From Xanthocytophaga flava (GTDB lineage Bacteria > Bacteroidota > Bacteroidia > Cytophagales > 172606-1), in NCBI GenBank assembly GCA_030068525.1, contig JASJOS010000017.1:62001-126000 (forward strand): 64,000 nucleotides of DNA, written 5' to 3'. The notes under the pieces were generated by a model, which did not search any database, was not told where the DNA came from, and was given only the letters and a program-made list of their open reading frames with translations. The translations under genes and the position numbers were made by a program. Below are positions 38,701 through 45,828 of the stretch, in pieces (position 1 is the first letter of the stretch; every line of letters begins with the position of its first letter).

Positions 38701-41700
38701 TAAAGATGCATTGAAAAAAAACTGGGCAGCGATTTCTCGCGGAATTACATACGATGTAGATTTTGATAATGCTAATGTTCAGTATATAGAGTTTTGGATG
38801 ATGGACCCCTTTATTGAGTCTGATCGAGGGGTAATTAATGATGGATTTACTACTTTCAGAGGTGATCAGCGTGAGGGAGGAGATATTTATTTTAACTTGG
38901 GGAATGTGTCTGAAGATGTAATGAAAGATGGCAAACATAACTTTGAAAATGGTTTACCTATCAGTGCTACAGATGACCAGCGTCCAGTAACAGAAAGTGT
39001 GTGGGGAAAAGCTCCTTCCAGTTCCTGGATTAATAATGCCTTTGACAATACTTCCGGAGCCCGTCAACGACAGGATATTGGTTTGGATGGTTTGACAACA
39101 GAAGAAGAGAAGGCCTTTTTCAATAGCGGACAAGAAGATCCTTCTGCCGATGACTTTGCACATCCGTTGGATCCCAAATTTGATAGCGAAGGCAATCTAC
39201 TGGTGCGTCATAAAAACTTTAATGGATACGAGAACAACTCACCAGATGCTACTGGCCAGGATTTTTCGCGAGCTGCTACAACGTTACCCGACAACGAAGA
39301 TCTGAATAATGATCAGACAATCAATGATATTGAATCCTATTATCAATATAAGATCCATGTATCACGAGACCAGATGCAGGTGGGGCAAAACCACATTGTT
39401 GCAATCAATGAGTCCAGTGAAAGTGGAGAGGCTGTAAAATGGTATCAGTTCAGAATTCCAGTGCGAGAGTATACAGATAAAGTAGGAGACATAGAGGGTT
39501 TTAAATCAATCCGTTTTATGCGTATGTTCCTTACCAACTTTGCTCAGCCACACGTATTTCGTATGGCTAACTTTCAGTTGGTAGCCAATCAGTGGAGGGT
39601 ATATACTGATAATCTGTATGATAAAGATCTGCAACTTCCTTCGGAGCCTTACGATGCCAATTTTACACTAGGTACTGTTAACATTGAAGAAAACAGTTCT
39701 GTTGGAAATGGGAATCTGTTTCCTTACAAGATTCCACCAAATCTTCCTCGTGACCGGGATATCACAACGCTGAATAACCGTCAGTTAAATGAGCAATCTC
39801 TACGGTTATGTGTGGATGATCTTCGTGATCGGGATGCACGGGCTGTTTATAAGAATGTTAGCCTGGACTTTATCAATTACAAAAATCTGAAACTCTATAT
39901 TCATGCTGAATCAGACAATGATCAGACACTAAGAAGTGCTGACTCTTTGCGTGCCTTTGTTCGTTTAGGTACAGATTATACTGACAACTATTACGAAATC
40001 GAGGTTCCTCTCATGTTTTCTACGGCAGGAGATACAGCTACTGCTAATATCTGGCCTGACTGGAATCAGATTAATCTGCCCTATGCAAAACTGGCAGAAA
40101 TCAAATCAAACCGAAACCGGAGAGGACAAAGTGTGCTGGTTCCTTATTCTGAATTCTTACAGGATCAGACTATTTCTGGAAAACGTTATAGAATTACCGT
40201 AGTTGGTAATCCGGATTATAGTGCTATTCAGGTACTCATGCTGGGTATGCGGAATGCCAGATCTCTTGACATGCAGCCTAAAAAGGCTTGTATCTGGCTG
40301 GATGAATTACGTAGTGAAGGATTTAACCAGCAGGGAGGCTTTGCCGCTACTGCACGTATGAATGTAAAACTGGCTGACTTTGCTAATATTACAGCTGCCG
40401 GAGATATTGAAACATTTGGGTTTGGAGGTATTCAGCAACGTATAGCCGAACGTGCTCGTCAGAATACAATGCATTATAGTATTGGGGCAAACGTTAATCT
40501 GGAGAAATTATTTCCTCAATGGTTAGGTATCAAAATCCCTATGTTTGTAGGATATGAAAGAGAACGAATAAAACCTCGATACAATCCATTAGACCCGGAT
40601 GTGCCTTTAGATATGTCTATCGAATCACGTTTTGCAAACAAATCTGAAGCAGAAGCAGATGAATATCGGAAAATGGTGGAAGACAATACTACCCGACGAA
40701 GTATTAATTTTACCAATGTACAGAAAATCAAACCGGCTGGTGTCACTAAAAGTCATGTCTGGGATCTTTCAAACTTCTCATTTAATTATTCATACAGTGA
40801 TATTACCCGCACCAACATCACTACTGCATTATATTATCAAAAGAATGTACGGGGAGGGATAGGATATGTATTTAATACAACTCCCAATTATTTTGAGCCT
40901 TTTAAAAACAGTAAGGCGCTGGATAAACCAGCCTGGAAATGGTTAAAGGACTTTAACCTGAATCTGATACCTTCCAATATTGCGATTCGGGGTGATCTGA
41001 ACCGGATGTTTACAAAGACACAATATCGAAACGCAGATCCGTCTGCACTAGGTACGGGACTGACAACTGTAGGTGTGAAACCATTGTACGAAAAGTCATT
41101 TACTTTTAACCGGAGCTATGATGTGCTCTGGAATTTCACCCGTAATTTGTCTTTTAACTATTCAGCCATTGCTAATGCCGTTATTGATGAACCAGACGGG
41201 GATATTAATGATACTGAATTAAGGCCAGGATTTAGTAAAAGAGATTCTGTTGTGTATAATCTAAAGAGATTTGGTAGGATGAAAAACTTCCAGCAGCATG
41301 CTACTGCTACCTATCGTATGCCTCTGGATAAGTTTCCTATTACCAACTGGGTAAGTGCTGATGTGAGATACGCAACTGCCTATAACTGGAGAGCATCTGC
41401 TTTGGGTGTAGCTGATACATTGGGTCTATTCTTTGGGAATTATGCAGACAATAGTCGTCAACGTGCTATCAATGGTCGTATAGATTTGTTGAAGCTCTAT
41501 AACAAATTGCCTTTCCTGAAGAAAATAAATGAACCAGCTCGACGCCCAACAGCCAGACCTGCAGCACGCCCAACTCCAGGACAACCTGGTGCTCCAGTTG
41601 CAGTTCAGCGGGATACTGTAAAACGGCCACCACAGTTTAAGTTTTTCAAGGGTATTGTGCGAACATTGATGACAGCCCGAAATGTTAATTTCAGCTATAC

Positions 41701-43009
41701 CATAGATGAGACTACTTCTCTACCTGGTTTTATGCCGCATGCTCGTTTTCTGGGATTAGATAGCTCTTTACTGGCGCCTGGACTTGGATTTACTTTATTG
41801 GGTAGTCAGGATGCTGGAATCCGGCAAAAAGCTGCTAAAAATGGATGGCTTACACAAAGTACTCAGCTCAATACTCCATTTATGCAGACTCTGGCAAAGA
41901 ACTTTACTGCACAGGCGGATCTGGAACCATTCAGAGATTTTAAAATCAGACTTAATGTTAAGAAAACACAGACTCAAGAATATAGCGAGATGTTTAGAGA
42001 TGTCAACCCTAGTCTGACAGAGTCTGATTACGAAAGTCAAAACGCAGTAAAATCCGGAACGTATTCTATCTCATTCATTAGCATTAAAACTGCATTCCAG
42101 GACAACCGATCTACTTTTGAAGAGTTTGAGAAGAATGCAGGTATTATGAAGAACCGTTTTGGTGAACGGGTTACTGGAGCAGGTAAATATGATACTACTT
42201 CTCAGGATGTATTAATTCCTGCTTTCATTGCTACCTATTCAGGTAAGTCTCTGAACAAAGCTAAGTTGACTTCTTTTCCAAAGATCCCATTGCCTAACTG
42301 GAATATTACCTATGCTGGTTTATCGAAATTAGAAGTGTTTAAAAATATCTTTTCTTCAATTAACATCACCCATGGATATTCTTCAACGTACACGATAGGA
42401 AGTTACAGGAGCCCGCAGGAATATGCCTCTTCCGGGCTGATAGGTTTGAATAGTTCGCTGGATGCATTGGGATACGTACCCAATGTGAATAATGATAGTG
42501 TATATATACCACTATTAATTACAGACCGTGTAACTATCACTGAACGTTTTTCACCATTAATTGGAATTGACTTACGTACACCCAGTAAACTAACTGCCCG
42601 AATTACATATAATAAAGAGCGAACAATTTCATTGATAACCACAAGCCGTCAGGTAAGTGAGATTACCAATCAGGATGTGACAGTAAGTGTAGGATATACT
42701 AAAAACAATCTGAAACTGCCTTTCCGGGTTCAGGGAGAACAACGGGTGCTGAAAAACGATGTGCAGTTTCGATGTGATGTGCGATTCCTGGATTCAAAAA
42801 CGATTCAGCGTCGGTTCCAGGGTGTCAATACACCTGTAGCTGGAAACTTCCAGGTATCGGTCAAACCAACGATTCAGTATGCGATTAACCAACGGGTGAA
42901 TATAACGGTGTATTTTGAACGAAATGTGAACAGACCTGTGGTAAGTACTTCTTATCCACGTTCAGATACACGATTTGGGTTCCGTATGCAGTATAATCTT
43001 AGCCAGTAA
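35744..43009 (+). CDS. sprA: T9SS outer-membrane translocon protein SprA
   Basis: 2421 residues, close to the ~2400 of Flavobacterium SprA. TTG at 35744 is taken as start: it precedes a hydrophobic segment that could be the export signal, and no ATG lies nearby in frame. Typical features are an N-terminal region with RPGRSPLELKDPSN, repeated beta-barrel segments (LNFTGKVGEKLKITGAFDTKASFQFEQ and later NFSYTI, VGYERER), aromatic C-terminal strands and final FGFRMQYNLSQ. SprA is the giant 36-strand barrel through which T9SS cargo crosses the outer membrane. A Pro/Arg/Ala-rich loop at about residues 1928-1950 (RRPTARPAARPTPGQP) is an unusual insert. The 3' end is part of a hairpin. Confidence 0.96.
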   Translation: MKFSSYILVSGGVLFSLSSWWSESENDKRGYKLFPKLSQVTYSVGAPPDSIRKDSSLRDTLKKGKRGLSFYKRDRYGDPFTDRPGRSPLELKDPSNVKTDVSVDTAGNVTIAETVGPVPYRPSTTLTYKEFSEYSDRKLAADYWRSKTEAAGGKSEMTGRKLIPKIYISPVFDRIFGGNYIDFQTNGFVTLDFGAQWQRVQNPNLPIRQQRYFLPLNMDQQINLNFTGKVGEKLKITGAFDTKASFQFEQNFKLDYTGYDHEIIQKVEAGNVSMPLNSTLIQGVQNLFGLKTQLQFGKLKVTGILANQRAKVSETTLQGGGVQNKKFEFKVSEYEDNRHFFLGHFFRDKYETALSTLPIISSGVQITRLEVYVTNRNNTTETLRNMVAFLDLGDPSPYRKDNPVLQPFTGTGPIRNTANNLYTALNTGNVRNVDQVSNQLATLGLQKGSDFEILRSARKLAQSEYSFNSQLGYVSLNTALRNDEVLGVAFEYTYQGQSYKVGELTEDYSTRDQNEVLFLKMLRPSTIKLDLPTWDLMMKNIYSLGAGQLNRDGFQLRVIYKDDLTGIDNPSLQQGANTKDVPLLQVFNLDKLNPQGDAQADGNFDWVEGVTVNSQYGRIIFPVLEPFSSDYLTKSRRQGARTLPPWLDPVSELALVNKYSFNTLYSSTKQEAQQVAAKNKFFIKGSYQTSGATNQVALGMVGVDANSVVVTAGGRTLVQGQDYIVENGNVTILNEGILLSGQEIQIRSEQADLFQNQVRTVTGARLEYVFTKDFSIGATLMRMRERPLLRRVSMGNEPLNNTILGFDVNFRKESRFLTRMVDKLPFLSTKELSNITFNGEFAKLFPGVAPLVQGNSYVDDFEGSETSFLLTRSPQIYWRLGATPLMFPDANVGTNALPYSYHRAKLAWYTIDNTFYRDNLPGGISEGQINNHYVRVVVPTEVFPQQAQQQIITNLQTMDVAYYPQERGMYNYNPNLDAQGRFRDNSKDALKKNWAAISRGITYDVDFDNANVQYIEFWMMDPFIESDRGVINDGFTTFRGDQREGGDIYFNLGNVSEDVMKDGKHNFENGLPISATDDQRPVTESVWGKAPSSSWINNAFDNTSGARQRQDIGLDGLTTEEEKAFFNSGQEDPSADDFAHPLDPKFDSEGNLLVRHKNFNGYENNSPDATGQDFSRAATTLPDNEDLNNDQTINDIESYYQYKIHVSRDQMQVGQNHIVAINESSESGEAVKWYQFRIPVREYTDKVGDIEGFKSIRFMRMFLTNFAQPHVFRMANFQLVANQWRVYTDNLYDKDLQLPSEPYDANFTLGTVNIEENSSVGNGNLFPYKIPPNLPRDRDITTLNNRQLNEQSLRLCVDDLRDRDARAVYKNVSLDFINYKNLKLYIHAESDNDQTLRSADSLRAFVRLGTDYTDNYYEIEVPLMFSTAGDTATANIWPDWNQINLPYAKLAEIKSNRNRRGQSVLVPYSEFLQDQTISGKRYRITVVGNPDYSAIQVLMLGMRNARSLDMQPKKACIWLDELRSEGFNQQGGFAATARMNVKLADFANITAAGDIETFGFGGIQQRIAERARQNTMHYSIGANVNLEKLFPQWLGIKIPMFVGYERERIKPRYNPLDPDVPLDMSIESRFANKSEAEADEYRKMVEDNTTRRSINFTNVQKIKPAGVTKSHVWDLSNFSFNYSYSDITRTNITTALYYQKNVRGGIGYVFNTTPNYFEPFKNSKALDKPAWKWLKDFNLNLIPSNIAIRGDLNRMFTKTQYRNADPSALGTGLTTVGVKPLYEKSFTFNRSYDVLWNFTRNLSFNYSAIANAVIDEPDGDINDTELRPGFSKRDSVVYNLKRFGRMKNFQQHATATYRMPLDKFPITNWVSADVRYATAYNWRASALGVADTLGLFFGNYADNSRQRAINGRIDLLKLYNKLPFLKKINEPARRPTARPAARPTPGQPGAPVAVQRDTVKRPPQFKFFKGIVRTLMTARNVNFSYTIDETTSLPGFMPHARFLGLDSSLLAPGLGFTLLGSQDAGIRQKAAKNGWLTQSTQLNTPFMQTLAKNFTAQADLEPFRDFKIRLNVKKTQTQEYSEMFRDVNPSLTESDYESQNAVKSGTYSISFISIKTAFQDNRSTFEEFEKNAGIMKNRFGERVTGAGKYDTTSQDVLIPAFIATYSGKSLNKAKLTSFPKIPLPNWNITYAGLSKLEVFKNIFSSINITHGYSSTYTIGSYRSPQEYASSGLIGLNSSLDALGYVPNVNNDSVYIPLLITDRVTITERFSPLIGIDLRTPSKLTARITYNKERTISLITTSRQVSEITNQDVTVSVGYTKNNLKLPFRVQGEQRVLKNDVQFRCDVRFLDSKTIQRRFQGVNTPVAGNFQVSVKPTIQYAINQRVNITVYFERNVNRPVVSTSYPRSDTRFGFRMQYNLSQ

Positions 43010-43033
43010 TTATTTGTACTGGTTAAGATTATA
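42992..43033 (+). terminator. Hairpin formed by the last codons of sprA and the intergenic gap
   Basis: A 17-bp stem (42992-43008 with 43017-43033, one G:T pair) with an 8-base loop includes the stop codon. No long T run follows, so its role as a terminator is likely but not certain; it sits between convergent genes. Confidence 0.6.
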
Positions 43034-43038
43034 AACTA

Positions 43039-43707
43039 TTAAGACACACTTATGATCTTACTTCGAATAGCGAAGAGTACCAATCCGACACGGCTTCGTA
43101 CATTCAACTTTTCAAACAAATGTTCTCTATATCCATCAATGGTTCGTACACTCAAACACATCTGGTCTGCAATTTCTTTATAGGTAAGTTCCGTGCATAC
43201 CATCTTCAAAAATTCTATTTCCCGGTCATTTAATCCATGAATATGTTGTACATGGGTTTCTACCATAGGTTTGGCTATGCTCTTTGCCAGTGTACCACTG
43301 ACCAGATCCGAATAATAGAATCCTTTCTGGATCAGATCATCCAATGCATGTTTTAACTCATGAGTTTCTGCATCTTTTAAAATATAACCGCTTACACCAA
43401 TACGCAACATTTTAATGATTGCGGTCTCTGAATCATACATGGAAAGCACCAATATCTTAATAGAGGGATGATGCTTGCGCAGCCAGGTTGCTGTTTCATA
43501 TCCATCCATTTCAGGCATGTTGACATCCAGTAGAACAAGGTCTGGAAGAGGCTCTAACGATAATTTCTGGATAAATTCCTTCCCATTAGTAGCCTCCAGT
43601 ACTACCTTATAATCTGTAAATCCATTGATTAATTCAACCAAACCCCGGCGAAATAATTTATGGTCATCTACCAGTGCTACCTGGATTTGTCCTATAGGTT
43701 GTTGCAT
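43039..43707 (-). CDS. NarL/LuxR-family response regulator
   Basis: 222 residues from the ATG at 43707; an upstream in-frame start at 43776 overlaps the kinase gene and would add residues before the receiver. The receiver domain has VDDHKLF, phospho-acceptor Asp61 in LVLLDVNMPEMDG and Lys in YILKDAE. The LuxR helix-turn-helix near the C-terminus has LNDREIEFLKMVCTELTYKEIADQM and VRTIDGYREHLFEKLNVRSR. It is 10 bp downstream of the kinase stop and is the last gene of the peptide, membrane-protein, kinase and regulator row. It converges on sprA. Confidence 0.93.
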   Translation of the reverse strand: MQQPIGQIQVALVDDHKLFRRGLVELINGFTDYKVVLEATNGKEFIQKLSLEPLPDLVLLDVNMPEMDGYETATWLRKHHPSIKILVLSMYDSETAIIKMLRIGVSGYILKDAETHELKHALDDLIQKGFYYSDLVSGTLAKSIAKPMVETHVQHIHGLNDREIEFLKMVCTELTYKEIADQMCLSVRTIDGYREHLFEKLNVRSRVGLVLFAIRSKIISVS

Positions 43708-43717
43708 GATCAGATAT

Positions 43718-44521
43718 TCAAATCGTTGAGGTCGTTGGAATAAAAAGTCTGAATGTAGTACCTTCCTGAATAACACTATTAAGGGCCACTTCTGCCTGTA
43801 TCATTTTTGCTCGGGTATAAATATTATTAATGCCAGAACCTTTTTCATATAAATCAGCTCCTTTTAATTCTTCCATGTCGAAGCCAATACCATCATCTTT
43901 GATGATTAATTCAAAAGAATCTAAACGGTAATCAATAAAAGCTTGTATTTCTTGTGCTTTGGCATGTTTTATAATATTGTTCAATACCTCCTGTGCAATC
44001 CGAAATATAATAATTTGCTTCTGGGCATCCAATTTACGTTCTACTCCTTTTACTTCCATATAGGTTGTACAGGCTCCCGTTTTTTGAATAGATTCCAGTT
44101 CGAATTCGATGGCTTCTGAAAAGTTGCTCTGAATGATGATATCGGTATTTAATGTTTTGGACAGATCCCGTAAATCTTGTAATGCTTTTCCTACAAGGTC
44201 TTTGGTATTTATGAGTTTGGATTGAAGCTTTTCATCCTCTATCGGGCCAACTGTATTAAGATTGAGTTTGACAAGTGACAGGATCTGACCAATATTATCA
44301 TGAATTTCCTGAGAAATATAGTGTAGTGTTTGTTCCTGAATTTCAAGTCTGGTGCGTAACAACTCCTGCTGATAGATATTTTTCAACTCCTCTTTTTCAT
44401 GTAGGTATTTATTGTGCTGATGCTGACTAATTAGCACAAATACAATGACAAAAAAAGTGATGGCGAATAATAAGACTGTAATCGCTAGAACTATCTTTAT
44501 TTCTTCAGAGAGGGTGTGCAT
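43718..44521 (-). CDS. HisKA_3-type sensor histidine kinase, one membrane helix
   Basis: 267 residues from the ATG at 44521, chosen because it begins a clean N-terminal helix; a start at 44548 would add nine residues. One transmembrane helix (about 9-31), a coiled coil, then HisKA_3 with His74 in YISQEIHDNIGQIL and a HATPase (QEVLNNIIKHAKA, KDDGIGFD, GSGINNIYTRA). With so small an extracellular part, sensing must come from the helix, the membrane or a partner protein. Its reading frame starts 25 bases inside the end of the upstream membrane-protein gene, so translation is coupled. This favours the seven-helix protein as its receptor. Confidence 0.9.
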   Translation of the reverse strand: MHTLSEEIKIVLAITVLLFAITFFVIVFVLISQHQHNKYLHEKEELKNIYQQELLRTRLEIQEQTLHYISQEIHDNIGQILSLVKLNLNTVGPIEDEKLQSKLINTKDLVGKALQDLRDLSKTLNTDIIIQSNFSEAIEFELESIQKTGACTTYMEVKGVERKLDAQKQIIIFRIAQEVLNNIIKHAKAQEIQAFIDYRLDSFELIIKDDGIGFDMEELKGADLYEKGSGINNIYTRAKMIQAEVALNSVIQEGTTFRLFIPTTSTI

Positions 44522-45168
44522 AATATCCCTATAAAAACGTAAACACACATAATCAAAAATACGATATTATGTATGCGCCACAAAAAAGCAGCATCTGTAA
44601 TATGATCCTGGGTAAGCTTCCGATAAGTAATAAATATAAAGAAGTTACAAGTATAATAGGTAAAGAGACCAGTTGTATACCAGAATGTTTTTGATTTAAG
44701 AATATTTTCGATAGGAGGAGAGGTTAAGTTCTCAAGATAATACATTAAACTGTAAATAGTGAGAATAAAACTGGCAACAGATAATGAGTTACTGTTGAAC
44801 ACATCCAGGCTTTCCCAGAACGACACATTAATTACAAAGAAAACAAAAAATAGACCTAATATGATTAATGTTAATTTCTTATAATTCTGGTGTCGGAATA
44901 TTTGATGAAAATAGAGGGAAAGAATTATAAATGAGGTTAAGCAATTGAGATGGTACACATACAAATTGTTTGTGTGATGAAATATATCTATTACGGCACT
45001 TGCTACCAGATTCAGTAAAATCTGTAACAGTATATAGTAGAGCACATAGTCATTTCTGAATACTACTTTTCGGAGAAAGGCAAAGAAAAGTAATATAAAG
45101 GGTGAAATAACATCTAGATAAAAAATTACTTTAAATGACATTAAGTTAACAGTATTCCATAGCGACAA
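44497..45168 (-). CDS. Seven-helix integral membrane protein, possible receptor
   Basis: 223 residues, almost all hydrophobic; a second ATG at 45141 (residue 10) is also possible. Seven transmembrane segments can be drawn at about 12-33, 41-62, 70-91, 98-117, 128-146, 160-181 and 195-217, with short loops and few charged residues. I do not recognise the family. It is translationally coupled to the kinase and downstream of the peptide gene, so it could be a receptor or a peptide-handling protein. It lacks catalytic motifs that I can identify, such as those of CAAX proteases or AgrB. Confidence 0.6.
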   Translation of the reverse strand: MSLWNTVNLMSFKVIFYLDVISPFILLFFAFLRKVVFRNDYVLYYILLQILLNLVASAVIDIFHHTNNLYVYHLNCLTSFIILSLYFHQIFRHQNYKKLTLIILGLFFVFFVINVSFWESLDVFNSNSLSVASFILTIYSLMYYLENLTSPPIENILKSKTFWYTTGLFTYYTCNFFIFITYRKLTQDHITDAAFLWRIHNIVFLIMCVYVFIGILCTPSLKK

Positions 45169-45179
45169 AAAAACTACTA

Positions 45180-45212
45180 TTCATCCAGCCACTAATGTGT
45201 TGGCTGGATGAA
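45180..45212 (-). terminator. Hairpin between the peptide gene and the membrane-protein gene
   Basis: A perfect 12-bp stem (45201-45212 with 45180-45191) encloses a 9-base loop. On the minus strand a T run (TTTTTTT, complement of 45167-45173) follows after about six bases. It could end most transcripts from the peptide gene and let a fraction read on, giving more peptide than receptor. Confidence 0.6.
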
Positions 45213-45230
45213 AATCCTTTAAGCCAATGG

Positions 45231-45452
45231 TTAACCACAGCCGGGAGGGGTTGGACAGCCAAGGATTCCGCCACCTCCATCTTTCGCAAGACCAGATGAA
45301 GATGAGACTGTCGCTATGACTTTTGCCAAAAATTCTTTTCTTGGAAGATTAGGGTCTCTCGTAAACTGGACAGATATCATCACAAAATCATCATCGGATG
45401 CATCTGCAATCAGATCCTTCATGTCTTTGACACTGAATTCGTAATTTTGCAT
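45231..45452 (-). CDS. Small Gly/Cys-tailed peptide, possible RiPP or signal-peptide precursor
   Basis: 73 residues. Residues 1 to about 55 form an acidic leader-like part (SVKDMKDLIADASDDDF, VQFTRDPNLPRKEF). Residues 59-73 form a sharply different Gly/Pro/Cys tail, GGGGILGCPTPPGCG, with cysteines 66 and 72. The bipartite plan and the double-glycine before the tail resemble ribosomally made, post-translationally modified or exported peptide precursors. A CPTPPGC ring, by disulfide or other link, is conceivable. No modification enzyme or exporter is adjacent. It lies directly upstream of a membrane protein, kinase and regulator, hence a signalling role is proposed (inference). It could also be an ordinary small protein. 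Confidence 0.6.
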   Translation of the reverse strand: MQNYEFSVKDMKDLIADASDDDFVMISVQFTRDPNLPRKEFLAKVIATVSSSSGLAKDGGGGILGCPTPPGCG

Positions 45453-45828
45453 AGAGCGAATAAATGGATTAAAATTAAAGATAGGCTCGGTGTGAAATTA
45501 GAAAGAAATATGACTGATGCAATAGGGTCAATCCATCTCTACCGAAGTAGATAAATTTGAGATTTTCTAAGACCTTGATTATCAATTTGTTTTATTTTGA
45601 TGCATATGAAAATACCGTATTTTTCCCGTACATACGGGAAAAATACGGTATTGCAAAATTATAGATAATTGCTTATAGCTTTGTATATAGAGCCTCTATA
45701 ACTAGAATAAAAATGTACCTTTCATATAATTGAAAATGTATAGATTTTATTTTGAAAATATGTAATATAAATGAGGTTTATCAATCTTATGTATACAAGA
45801 AATATTCTCTAACAACACTTTTATCTCA
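45453..45828. other. 376-bp divergent region, peptide gene and serine hydrolase
   Basis: The region contains an exact 20-bp inverted repeat (45611-45652) near its centre and a near-match -7 box for the peptide gene (TATCTTTA on the minus strand, 45483-45476). No coding frame is seen. Confidence 0.55.
45611..45652. repeat. Perfect 20-bp inverted repeat with 2-base centre
   Basis: The arms 45611-45630 and 45633-45652 are exactly complementary with centre CA. Each arm holds two CCGTA (TACGG) half-sites, giving four in all at 45615, 45626, 45633 and 45644. No T run follows on the plus strand and only a short one on the minus strand. It lies 158 bp from the peptide start and 176 bp from the hydrolase start, fitting an operator or a structured leader. 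Confidence 0.7.

Noticed and set aside
38381-38938. 185-codon reverse frame inside sprA
   Set aside because: It is fully antisense to a well-supported conserved gene and rich in Ile/Cys/Ser runs typical of shadow frames.
43708-43776. Longer start for the response regulator
   Set aside because: The added 23 residues overlap the kinase gene's end and precede a complete receiver domain start.
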